Shown in pieces: positions 1 to 6,614 of a stretch of 10,930 nucleotides of DNA. The translations under genes were made by a program, and so were the position numbers. The DNA is from an uncultured bacterium (GTDB lineage: Bacteria; Cyanobacteriota; Vampirovibrionia; Gastranaerophilales; Gastranaerophilaceae): NCBI GenBank assembly GCA_900551675.1, contig URXH01000069.1, positions 1 through 10,930 on the forward strand, in the 5' to 3' direction. Each line of letters begins with the position of its first letter. The stretch's first letter is position 1. A model generated the notes under the pieces. It was not told where the DNA came from, ran no database searches, and worked only from the letters and a program-made list of their open reading frames with translations.

Positions 1-2
1 GA

Positions 3-761
3 AGGACAGGAGAGGGGGTTGTTGGATGTCAATCTAACGTTCAGCATGACGCGAATTCCCTGAAACGAACTTATTCACATATTTACTTATTCTCTTATTC
101 ACTTTTCAAAAAATGCGCGTTTACGCTGGCAGAAGTCTTGATAACATTAGGCATTATCGGGGTTGTCGCAGCATTAACTATGCCAGCATTAGTTGCACAG
201 CATAGAAAAAAGGCTCTGCAGACAGCACTTTTAAAAACTTATTCGGAACTTCAACAGGTTAATTTAAAGCTTCTTGCAGACGGTGTAAGTCTTTATGAAA
301 TATCAAGCGTACCAGAAAGAGCACAAGTAATTATGAAACAATTTCAAGGCGGGACAGCAATAGACGGTAATGACAGCTGGGAAGGCTCAACAACAAGATT
401 ATACGAATTATATAAGAAAAGAGGCTTATACGGGCACGCCAATAATAAGCCCTCCTCAAATACTTGTGATAACGGAGGAATATGGACAGATAATATAGGA
501 AGGCTATGGCTGTTTAATGATTCTGATAAACAGATTTGCGTTGATATTAACGGGATAAAAGGTCCGAATCGCTATGGCTACGACTACTTTGTTTTCTATT
601 CGGACGAAAACAACAAAATAATTCCGCACTATCAATATCGAGATAAAGAATTTTATATTGAGGACGGTAATGATTGCAGGGATTACACATACTATGCCGT
701 AACAGACCAGCACCCTGAAGAAAAAGGCAAAACATACTGGGGTGATTACATTCATTTTTAA
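3..761 (+). CDS. Type IV pilin-like (type II secretion pseudopilin-like) protein, 5' end uncertain
   Basis: The frame is open from base 3 to the TAA at 759-761. It carries the prepilin processing motif KKCA|FTLAEVLITLGIIG at 108-161: F at +1, Glu at +5, then a hydrophobic helix ending near TMPALVAQH. Prepilin peptidase would cut before F (base 120). Ala replaces the usual Gly at -1, which I recall as common in Gastranaerophilales pilins. The mature protein is about 213 aa. Its C-terminal half contains a Cys/Trp-rich globular part and the segment ICVDINGIKGPNRYGYDYF, typical of this lineage's pseudopilin-like proteins. Codons 60-119 give a long leader (LKRTYSHIYLFSYSLFKKCA) with no ATG or GTG. 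The start is therefore either CTG at 60 or upstream of the window. The first in-frame TTG (138) lies inside the motif and cannot be the real start. These proteins are inner-membrane anchored and assemble into pili or secretion pseudopili. The exact role is unknown. No terminator is visible before the tRNA-Glu promoter. Confidence 0.85.
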   Translation, partial: RTGEGVVGCQSNVQHDANSLKRTYSHIYLFSYSLFKKCAFTLAEVLITLGIIGVVAALTMPALVAQHRKKALQTALLKTYSELQQVNLKLLADGVSLYEISSVPERAQVIMKQFQGGTAIDGNDSWEGSTTRLYELYKKRGLYGHANNKPSSNTCDNGGIWTDNIGRLWLFNDSDKQICVDINGIKGPNRYGYDYFVFYSDENNKIIPHYQYRDKEFYIEDGNDCRDYTYYAVTDQHPEEKGKTYWGDYIHF

Positions 762-778
762 TAAAGTAAAAAAAATGG

Positions 779-807
779 TTGACATTTAATTTTGCTTCAT
801 GTAGAAT
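779..807 (+). promoter_or_regulatory. Promoter of tRNA-Glu
   Basis: A perfect -35 TTGACA (779-784), a 17-nt spacer and -10 TAGAAT (802-807) predict transcription starting near 814, about 15 nt before the mature tRNA 5' end. This is a near-consensus housekeeping sigma-70 promoter, as expected for a tRNA. Confidence 0.85.
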
Positions 808-828
808 TGAACTTGTCGAAAGAAACAA

Positions 829-904
829 GCCCCCATCGTCTAGAGGCCTAGGACAACACCCTTTCACGGTGTAGACAGCGATTCGAATTCGCTTGGGGGT
901 ACCA
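829..904 (+). tRNA. tRNA-Glu (anticodon TTC)
   Basis: All four arms fold. The acceptor GCCCCCA (829-835) pairs with TGGGGGT (894-900), with one G-U pair. The anticodon stem ACACC/GGTGT encloses the loop CTTTCAC (861-867), giving anticodon TTC at 863-865. The T arm AGCGA-TTCGAAT-TCGCT spans 877-893. Discriminator A901 is followed by an encoded CCA (902-904). The gene is an independent unit with its own promoter and terminator. Confidence 0.97.
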
Positions 905-913
905 TATAATTAT

Positions 914-938
914 AAGACGCCATTGAGGCGTCTTTTTT
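914..938 (+). terminator. Intrinsic terminator of tRNA-Glu
   Basis: The stem AAGACGCC (914-921) pairs with GGCGTCTT (927-934) around the loop ATTGA, and T933-938 form the U-tract. The same hairpin lies downstream of the convergent gene at 984-3233. In that direction its U-tract (TTATAATTAT) is interrupted, so it is probably weaker there. Confidence 0.9.
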
Positions 939-983
939 AATGAATAGTCTTGAAATTTCTGCGGTCCGAAATTAGGCTATAAA

Positions 984-3233
984 CTATTTAATCATGGGAT
1001 TTGATTGATTTTCAAAAATACGATAGCGCCAAATCAATTTAGATTTTTCTGAATCAATTCCTATATCTTTTATAAAATTTAAATCAACTGTATAAGTAGT
1101 TAAATATTTAAACTTAAACCTGTCATAAAGATAATTGTCTGTATAATAACAAACACCAATAAAAGGGACTTTTTCAGAATTATTATTTGCAGCAACTATC
1201 TCGTCATGGTATCTTGTATAAACACAGTAATTACCTGACAATGTTTTATTAATTAAGTTACCGTTTGAATCAACAAAAACATCATATTTTCTTTTATCAA
1301 ATTGTTTTATATTAGTTATAATATTGCTGTCTCCATCAAATATTGCAAGATTATATTTATTCATGTCAAAGCTATCAATATCTTCAACAGAACCGTAATC
1401 TATATTATAGCCTTCGAAATCCAGCATCTTGATGTTAAGCAATCTTTCTGGCGTATTTGCAAAAAATATAATTTTATTTCTTTTATCAATATTTTTTTTA
1501 ATATAATCACTTAACATACATGATTCACTGATACATATTTTGGAGTATACAATTTTATCTTCAGGGCTTAATTTATCAAGAAATACTATTAATGAGCACC
1601 GCGCTTTTTCTCTTATTTGCTGAATCGTGTAACCGGCTTTAAAATAACCGAGAATTTTTGCAAAGGGTCTTGAATATACATGTGTTGAAACAAGGCACAA
1701 ATAATACATAGCAAATAACACCACTATAAATTTATAAGGATTATTGCGTCTTGAGTATGAATAAACCAAAATCGGAGAGGAGATTACGCAAAAAGACATT
1801 AAAAATCTTATGCTGTAAGACATAAATGCAAGTTTATATGAAAGAAAAAGCAAGTTTATAACAAGAAGCAGTGCAAATCCGAAAATAACAACATCCCTTT
1901 TATTTCTAGAGCAAAGCGGTTTAAATAAAGCAAAAATCCAAAACGGGAAATATAATATTAATCCCAGAACTCCCATGCCCATAACAGGTTCTGCAAGAGT
2001 CAATCTGTTTGCATCTGCTGAAAAAAATCCGTCTCTGTACACTGACAAATTTAAAGCAGATAAAAGAGTATCCCTTAAACTTTCAATATGTACGGATAAA
2101 TATTGATTCCACATAAAGCCCGCAAAATCCACAAACATAAATAAATATTTTATAAAATTTGCAGGTACAGCCCGCACCCCGTAGAAATTTTCATGAGAAG
2201 CCAGAATATATTTTGAACCGAACATATTGCCAAAGTCTATAAAATTTAAGATATAGTTATATGACGAAAAAATAATAAAATTTAAAATTCCAAAGCCTAT
2301 AAACTGCAGTAACGGTTTATAAAATTCTTTTTTATTATAATAAACTGCAAGTGCAGTAAAACCGATTGCGCACCCGGGAACCATAACACATGCTGTTGTT
2401 TTTGTACCTACGGCAAGTGCGTAAGCTAAAGCCGACATAAACACCGGAATTAAACGCTTAGTCTTCAAACCGTACCAGAAAAGATATATTGATGAAATTA
2501 TAAGCCCGGCAATTATCATATCCGTTTCAGTTGTTGTAATTTGAGCACCAACCGATGATAAAGATGAAATAATAAAAATTACCCACAATTTTCTTCTCAT
2601 GCTGTATTTCAATAGAGAAAGAATATTATAAATTCCGCACATTGCAAGTATAAATCCGGCAAAAGCAGTGTACATAATCCATGCCGAACGCTTAATAAAC
2701 ATAAATACCCATGCAAAAACGAGTTCTGAATTTATAGGAAATGCTATATTGCGCATATCTGCAATATAAAAATGATTTAAGTTATGGTTATGTATCCAGA
2801 ATAAACTTCTCAAAGCATGATAAGATTCAGCATCAAAATTCATTATCGGCATAAAACTTGACATAAATAAAGCAGTAGAAACAGCAATTAAAAAACCTGC
2901 AGACAAGACTGCAAGATATTTATCATGCTTTATACAAACAAAATATTTTCTAAAAAAACTTTTTAGGTCGTTTACAGGAATTTTCCATACGGGTTTACCC
3001 TGTTTAATCCAAATTGAAACGGAAAGAATAAGAAATATTACATTTAAAATTAATACACCGGGGACACAAATTGCAGAAAACAGGGACAATATCTCCATTG
3101 TCAAAACAACATTAGCAAATGCAGTCAATAACAGATAAAATATCCCATTAACCGATTTGTCGTCAACAATAAGACATGTTATAAAATATGATGTTAAGAA
3201 TACAATAAAAAAAGATATAATAAATAAAATCAT
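984..3233 (-). CDS. Polytopic membrane protein, GT-C / ArnT-like glycosyltransferase (GT39-like) with soluble C-terminal domain
   Basis: This 749-aa protein has about 14 hydrophobic segments between residues 1 and 517, then a soluble, charged tail (about 520-749). After a membrane segment near 103-127 comes NFDAESYH (132-139). It resembles the first extracytoplasmic loop of GT-C enzymes, where an Asp (here D134) precedes a Tyr-His pair. It is followed by R161 and an FPINSE stretch that recalls the RQLFxPPxxE region of ArnT-like proteins. TETDMIIAG (235-243) and AVGTKTT (274-280) match further positions of that fold. Such enzymes move a sugar from a lipid-linked donor to a lipid, glycan or protein outside the inner membrane. 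The substrate cannot be told. The start is ATG (3231-3233) with GGGAGG three nt upstream. A weak possible promoter is TTGCAA (3288-3283) - 17 nt - TAGCAT (3265-3260) on the minus strand. It could also be an uncharacterised membrane protein of the same fold. Confidence 0.75.
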   Translation of the reverse strand: MILFIISFFIVFLTSYFITCLIVDDKSVNGIFYLLLTAFANVVLTMEILSLFSAICVPGVLILNVIFLILSVSIWIKQGKPVWKIPVNDLKSFFRKYFVCIKHDKYLAVLSAGFLIAVSTALFMSSFMPIMNFDAESYHALRSLFWIHNHNLNHFYIADMRNIAFPINSELVFAWVFMFIKRSAWIMYTAFAGFILAMCGIYNILSLLKYSMRRKLWVIFIISSLSSVGAQITTTETDMIIAGLIISSIYLFWYGLKTKRLIPVFMSALAYALAVGTKTTACVMVPGCAIGFTALAVYYNKKEFYKPLLQFIGFGILNFIIFSSYNYILNFIDFGNMFGSKYILASHENFYGVRAVPANFIKYLFMFVDFAGFMWNQYLSVHIESLRDTLLSALNLSVYRDGFFSADANRLTLAEPVMGMGVLGLILYFPFWIFALFKPLCSRNKRDVVIFGFALLLVINLLFLSYKLAFMSYSIRFLMSFCVISSPILVYSYSRRNNPYKFIVVLFAMYYLCLVSTHVYSRPFAKILGYFKAGYTIQQIREKARCSLIVFLDKLSPEDKIVYSKICISESCMLSDYIKKNIDKRNKIIFFANTPERLLNIKMLDFEGYNIDYGSVEDIDSFDMNKYNLAIFDGDSNIITNIKQFDKRKYDVFVDSNGNLINKTLSGNYCVYTRYHDEIVAANNNSEKVPFIGVCYYTDNYLYDRFKFKYLTTYTVDLNFIKDIGIDSEKSKLIWRYRIFENQSNPMIK

Positions 3234-3295
3234 AATCCTCCCGACTTTTATATATAAAAATGCTATCAGAAGATTAAATATTTTGCAATTAAGGC

Positions 3296-3323
3296 TTTAC
3301 AAAAAATTTTTTTTCAATATAAT
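3296..3323 (+). promoter_or_regulatory. Strong promoter of a short transcript
   Basis: -35 TTTACA (3296-3301), a 16-nt spacer and a perfect -10 TATAAT (3318-3323). The predicted start is at about 3329-3331. It diverges from the 984-3233 gene. The nearest terminator is only ~105 nt downstream, so the promoter drives a short RNA or an attenuated leader. Confidence 0.7.
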
Positions 3324-3329
3324 ATTAGT

Positions 3330-3386
3330 ATGATTAACTTAACTCAAATACGACGAATAGTAAGAATTATGAAAGGCTTGTTATAA
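3330..3386 (+). CDS. Possible 18-codon leaderless ORF / leader peptide
   Basis: ATG at 3330 lies 6 nt after the TATAAT box, i.e. at the predicted first base of the transcript. It reads MINLTQIRRIVRIMKGLL and stops at TAA 3384-3386. There is no Shine-Dalgarno sequence, so translation would have to be leaderless. The peptide is basic and could form an amphipathic helix. It may equally be chance inside a small RNA. No function is assigned. Confidence 0.3.
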   Translation: MINLTQIRRIVRIMKGLL

Positions 3387-3427
3387 AAAGCACTTACTTT
3401 TCTCGTAAAAAAGTTTTTTTATTACTT

Positions 3428-3456
3428 GACCTTTCCCCCCGAAAGGTCTTTTTTTT
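3428..3456 (+). terminator. Intrinsic terminator with C-rich loop
   Basis: GACCTTTC (3428-3435) pairs perfectly with GAAAGGTC (3441-3448) around CCCCC, followed by eight T (3449-3456). It is preceded by a weaker A/T hairpin with its own T-run (3396-3420). Confidence 0.9.
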
Positions 3457-3513
3457 GTTAATAAACGTAAATATTAGACAATTTTAGGGCAAGAAAAAAT
3501 ATTCAGTGTATTT

Positions 3514-3621
3514 ATGAAAAAAGGTAAAGACAGACTTATGCAAAAAAATATCCGACGAAACTCAATAATCAAGGCAAACACCCCGCTCGTTAAATTAAGA
3601 AATTTAATATGGGGACTGTAA
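3514..3621 (+). CDS. Possible 35-codon small basic protein
   Basis: ATG 3514 to TAA 3619-3621 encodes a Lys/Arg-rich peptide beginning MKKGKDRLMQKNIRR and ending LVKLRNLIWGL. There is no good Shine-Dalgarno sequence. A weak promoter-like pair TAGACA (3475-3480) / TATTCA (3500-3505) would start transcription almost at the ATG. It lies 29 nt upstream of the 435-aa gene and is not overlapped by another gene. It may be a real short gene, a leader ORF or chance. I do not recognise it. Confidence 0.22.
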   Translation: MKKGKDRLMQKNIRRNSIIKANTPLVKLRNLIWGL

Positions 3622-3650
3622 TTATTGAGAAGGAAAGGAATTTTATATAA

Positions 3651-4958
3651 ATGATACCGGCAGTTACCGCAAGTGAATATATATACTCTAAATTAGGAAG
3701 CAATGCATCATTGCTCCCGCTGTTTGTTAAAGACATGGCAAACAGTACAGGTCTTACGATAGGTTCATACATTACAGGGAAAGATGTAGAGGGGAAAGAC
3801 AGATTTATTGATGAATTCGGCACACAGGCTATATGGCTCGGCGGAATTCCTTTTTTCAAAAAATTTACTGACTTAACATTATATAAGCTTCTCGGCGTTG
3901 ATCCGAAATTTGATGTAAGAAATCTCAAAAACAAAGAAATTTTAGAAAAAGCAATCGAAAAATCACCGACAGAACAGATTAAACAAAGCATAACCAAAGC
4001 CTCAAAAAATCCTAAATATACAAAAAATCTTGCACTCGCAAAATTCGGTTTTTCAACATTTGCAGCTATATTCACTTATGCAGGCCTGACAAAATTCAGA
4101 CAAAATTACAGACTGAATGAAGCAAAAGAAAAATTAAAAGCAAATAGGAAGTCAAAAATAAAAAATTTCCATAATTTCTATACACAAAAAGTTCCTAAAG
4201 CCTTTTCATCAGTTCATAAAAACAAAAAGGACGTATCATTCAGCGGCTCTATACAGGATTTTATGTTTAATCCCGTTCAAAACCTGATGATTTTAGACGG
4301 CTCAATTACGGCAGAGAGACTTGCAAGTTCGCAAAGCAGACAGGAATTTATTAATTATACAATAAAAGAAGGCGGAACATGGTTTTTTATGTACTTTGCA
4401 GGCGCAATGATAAAAAAACATTTTGAAAATAAATCAAAAGTTCCGATAAAACTTGATTCAATGATTATTGAAAGCAAAGAATTACCGCAGGCATTTAAAG
4501 ACGGTTCCATAAAATCAAGTCTTGATGATTACTCTAAAAAAATCAGCCAGAATGCAAAAGACATAGATATATATAATTTCATTCACGAAAATCCTGATAA
4601 CTTTATCGTAAAAATGGCAAAACAATCAAAATTAATTAAAACTCTGAAAAATTCGGACAAAATCGACACAAGAGCATTTATTGATATTAATGAATTTAAA
4701 AATTTAAAATCAGATATCGAAGAATTATACAACAAAGCTCCGAAAGACTCTGTTGACAAATATTTAAAACAGGTTGTAAAAGCTAAAAGATGCGCCGTTT
4801 TGAAAAATATCGGAATTTGTATCGGAGCACTAGGAGTTGCCGTACCAGCACTGATGATAGCATTGAGATATATTTTGCCCAATAACAGAGAATACAAGGT
4901 TATGGAAATGGCAAAACAGGAAAATCAAAAAGAAAATTCTCTGTCAAAAACTGCCTGA
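3651..4958 (+). CDS. Lineage-type membrane protein of unknown function (435 aa)
   Basis: I do not recognise a described domain. The start is ATG 3651, with a purine-rich Shine-Dalgarno sequence AGGAAAGGA at 3631-3639, 11 nt away. The N-terminal ~90 aa include FGTQAIWLGGIPFFKK (56-71). Three hydrophobic segments appear near 130-148, 242-254 and 388-409, with the last close to the C terminus. A notable block spans about 196-254: VSFSG, FMFNPVQN, ITAERLASSQSRQEF and KEGGTWFFMYFAG. The 260-380 region is Lys/Glu-rich and probably helical. The style is of a family I recall only from Gastranaerophilales-like genomes, with no assigned role. It could be a membrane-bound structural or envelope protein. 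There is no signal peptide. Its 3' end overlaps the 3' end of the convergent flavoprotein gene by 34 bp and no terminator separates them. Upstream lies the short transcript at 3330-3456, which might attenuate it. Confidence 0.8.
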   Translation: MIPAVTASEYIYSKLGSNASLLPLFVKDMANSTGLTIGSYITGKDVEGKDRFIDEFGTQAIWLGGIPFFKKFTDLTLYKLLGVDPKFDVRNLKNKEILEKAIEKSPTEQIKQSITKASKNPKYTKNLALAKFGFSTFAAIFTYAGLTKFRQNYRLNEAKEKLKANRKSKIKNFHNFYTQKVPKAFSSVHKNKKDVSFSGSIQDFMFNPVQNLMILDGSITAERLASSQSRQEFINYTIKEGGTWFFMYFAGAMIKKHFENKSKVPIKLDSMIIESKELPQAFKDGSIKSSLDDYSKKISQNAKDIDIYNFIHENPDNFIVKMAKQSKLIKTLKNSDKIDTRAFIDINEFKNLKSDIEELYNKAPKDSVDKYLKQVVKAKRCAVLKNIGICIGALGVAVPALMIALRYILPNNREYKVMEMAKQENQKENSLSKTA

Positions 4959-6055
4959 CTTGCACAATATGCCGTAGACCAGCAGTTTTGAAGATTGAAA
5001 CCTCCGCAAAAGCCGTCAATATCCATGACTTCCCCGCAAAAATAAAGCCCGTGAACGAGTTTTGACTCCATAGTTTTTGGATTTATTTCTCTTAAATCAA
5101 CACCTCCCGATGTTACAACTTCACCGTCAGGGAAAACACCTGTAACAGTAACTTCAAAATTGAGAAGTCGATTTAAAATCATGTCGCGTGTTTTACCGTT
5201 AATTAAATGGCATTTTTCATCAGGATTAATCTTTAAACCCTTAAGGCAATATAAGGCAAAAGATTTCGGTACATAATCCGAAAGCAGATTTTTAATACTC
5301 TTATGCGGGTTTGAATTGAGTTCTGACTGCAAATCTATATCGTCTATAAAATTAAAATTAAGTTTATACGGGAAATCATCTCTTGCTTTTAAAGATGAAA
5401 TTCTATAAACTGCTGGACCTGAAATTCCTTTATGAGTAAATAACACACCTTTAATTGAAACTCCTGCCAGATTTGAAAAATCTTCTTCTGTTTTCAAACC
5501 GACAAGGGCAGGTTTAGGCTCAATAATATTATGACCGAGCATTTTTAACGGTTCATATCCTGCATGACCACCTGTTGCAATAATTACATAATCCGCGCTG
5601 TATTCTCTACCGTTTGTAATAACAGAAAAGCCTGCACCCTTGTTATTAACTTTCAACACTTCTTCTTTTATAAATTTAACTTTTTTTAGCGAATTTAAAA
5701 ATTGTTCTCTTACTTCCGCAGAGCTGTTAGAGACGGGGAAAATTCTCATGTCATCCTGTATATAAGTTTTCACTCCTATTTTTTCAAAAAATTCAATAGT
5801 CTCATAAGTTGAAAATTTTGAAAAAACCGAATACAAAAATTTTTCACCTCTCGGGTAATTTGATGCAAGCTCTCTAAAATCGTATTCTGCATGGGCAAGA
5901 TTACATCTGCCGCCCCCTGTAGGCAACAAAGTTTTTAAAGGAGATTTTTTATCAAAAACTGTTACATCAAAATCATTCTGCAAAAAATATGCACACATAC
6001 AGCCGGCAGGTCCCCCGCCGGCAATCACAACTTTAGATTTCAACTCTTGTGCCAT
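4925..6055 (-). CDS. HI0933-family (BaiN/RdsA-like) NAD(P)/FAD-dependent flavoprotein
   Basis: This 376-aa flavoprotein has an N-terminal FAD-binding Rossmann motif VVIAGGGPAGC (9-19) and then LPTGGGRCNLAH (44-55), a hallmark of the HI0933 family. IIATGGHAGY (158-167), LFTHKGISGPAV (205-216) and GGVDLREINPKTMES (317-331) follow. The C-terminal FAD-contacting block is GLYFCGEVMDIDGFCGGFNLQ (336-356). The family is redox-active and cytoplasmic. One member, BaiN, is linked to bile-acid dehydroxylation, but most members have no known substrate, so no symbol is given. The segment between ATGG and LFTH is shorter than usual: the TGDGY stretch is missing, as is part of the insert before LFTH. ATG at 6055 is preferred because the FAD motif begins 8 residues later. 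A GTG at 6088 would add 11 residues with no visible ribosome binding site. The start overlaps the end of folK by 23 nt, indicating translational coupling in one operon. Confidence 0.88.
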   Translation of the reverse strand: MAQELKSKVVIAGGGPAGCMCAYFLQNDFDVTVFDKKSPLKTLLPTGGGRCNLAHAEYDFRELASNYPRGEKFLYSVFSKFSTYETIEFFEKIGVKTYIQDDMRIFPVSNSSAEVREQFLNSLKKVKFIKEEVLKVNNKGAGFSVITNGREYSADYVIIATGGHAGYEPLKMLGHNIIEPKPALVGLKTEEDFSNLAGVSIKGVLFTHKGISGPAVYRISSLKARDDFPYKLNFNFIDDIDLQSELNSNPHKSIKNLLSDYVPKSFALYCLKGLKINPDEKCHLINGKTRDMILNRLLNFEVTVTGVFPDGEVVTSGGVDLREINPKTMESKLVHGLYFCGEVMDIDGFCGGFNLQNCWSTAYCASQAVFDREFSF

Positions 6056-6539
6056 ATAAAAACACCATTTCAGGATTTTCAAGATCACTGTGAATTTCTG
6101 TTATAGTCTTATGCAAAACAGGATGTTCAAAATTAGGAATCAATTCCAGAAGCGGAACAAGAGTAAACGCTCTTAAATGTAAAAATTTATGAGGAATAAT
6201 CAAATCAGGTTCATTTATAATGTCTTTGTTATAAAACAATATATCAATATCAATAGTCCTGTCAGAATAACCTTTATCAGTATTCGTTTTACGCCCGAGC
6301 TGTTTTTCTATTCTCTGACACTCTTCCAGAAGATGACGCGGCGAAAGTGCCGTTTTAACTTCAACAACAGCATTCACAAACCAGTTTTCGGAGTCCATAC
6401 CCCATGGCTCAGTTTCGTAAAAAGCAGAAGTTCTAATGAGAGTAATGCCGTCAACACTCCCGAGCAGACCTGTTGCCTGCTGAATAAAGCCTATACGGTC
6501 TCCGCAATTTGATCCTAAACTTAAGTAAACTATAGCCAT
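6033..6539 (-). CDS. folK: 2-amino-4-hydroxy-6-hydroxymethyldihydropteridine pyrophosphokinase (HPPK)
   Basis: The enzyme transfers pyrophosphate from ATP to 6-hydroxymethyl-7,8-dihydropterin in cytoplasmic folate biosynthesis. The 168-aa protein is full length and has all family blocks in order: VYLSLGSNCGDR (4-15), FYETEPWG (40-47), WFVNAVVEV (53-61), LLEECQRIEKQLGR (70-83), the signature DRTIDIDILFY (93-103) and LIIPHKFLHLRAFTLVPL (113-130). R94, D97 and D99 correspond to the conserved Arg and the two Mg-binding Asp residues of HPPK. The start is ATG 6537-6539. No Shine-Dalgarno sequence precedes it, and the predicted transcription start is only about 3 nt upstream, so the mRNA may be nearly leaderless. 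It is the first gene of a two-gene operon with the flavoprotein. No other folate gene is in the window. Confidence 0.96.
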   Translation of the reverse strand: MAIVYLSLGSNCGDRIGFIQQATGLLGSVDGITLIRTSAFYETEPWGMDSENWFVNAVVEVKTALSPRHLLEECQRIEKQLGRKTNTDKGYSDRTIDIDILFYNKDIINEPDLIIPHKFLHLRAFTLVPLLELIPNFEHPVLHKTITEIHSDLENPEMVFLYGTRVEI

Positions 6540-6548
6540 ATCAATAAT

Positions 6549-6577
6549 ATTTTATGATTTTTAAAATAGGTTGTCAA
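6549..6577 (-). promoter_or_regulatory. folK promoter (minus strand)
   Basis: Read on the minus strand, -35 TTGACA (6577-6572) is perfect, the spacer is 17 nt and -10 is TAAAAT (6554-6549). The predicted start at about 6542 is a few nt before the folK ATG. The -35 sits back to back with TTGTCA (6571-6576) on the plus strand. Confidence 0.75.
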
Positions 6578-6597
6578 TATAGATTTTCAGATATTTT

Positions 6598-6608
6598 TGT
6601 TATACAAT
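6598..6608 (+). promoter_or_regulatory. Extended -10 of the waaA promoter
   Basis: TGTTATACAAT contains a TGn extension plus TATACA (6601-6606), or TACAAT (6603-6608). It ends 6-8 nt before the waaA ATG (6615). No good -35 lies at standard spacing; TTGTCA at 6571-6576 is too far away. Transcription would start at or next to the ATG. Confidence 0.4.
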
Positions 6609-6614
6609 CCTGTT

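Larger units (their letters stand above)
3330..3456 (+). ncRNA. Candidate small RNA or attenuator leader (~127 nt)
   Basis: The span runs from a consensus-like promoter to a strong intrinsic terminator. Its parts are the 18-codon ORF, an A/T-rich hairpin (ACTTTT 3396-3401 with AAAAGT 3409-3414, followed by a T-run to 3420) and the terminator hairpin. GAAAGG at 3371-3376 repeats the 3' arm of the terminator (3441-3446) and could pair with its 5' arm CCTTTC (3430-3435), an anti-terminator arrangement. The terminator loop is a run of C, a feature of some small RNAs that target purine-rich ribosome binding sites. I do not recognise a known RNA family. Alternatives are a plain small RNA or an attenuator for the gene at 3651. 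Confidence 0.45.

Noticed and set aside
138..140. TTG at 138 as the pilin start
   Set aside because: It would remove the FTLAEV prepilin processing motif that lies in frame just upstream.
504..867. Open frames on the minus strand across the pilin end and the tRNA-Glu unit
   Set aside because: They are antisense to a clear pilin gene and run through a tRNA and its promoter, with no ribosome binding site or recognisable protein features.
4925..6055. Naming the flavoprotein BaiN and inferring bile-acid metabolism
   Set aside because: The HI0933 family is broad and no other bile-acid gene is nearby; family-level similarity does not support the substrate.
6056..6088. GTG at 6088 as the flavoprotein start
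   Set aside because: It adds 11 residues not expected before the FAD motif, has no ribosome binding site and deepens the overlap with folK; ATG 6055 fits the family better.
6597..6614. TTG at 6597 as the waaA start
   Set aside because: It overlaps the probable -10 box and adds residues not typical of the family; ATG 6615 gives the usual MxxYR membrane anchor.
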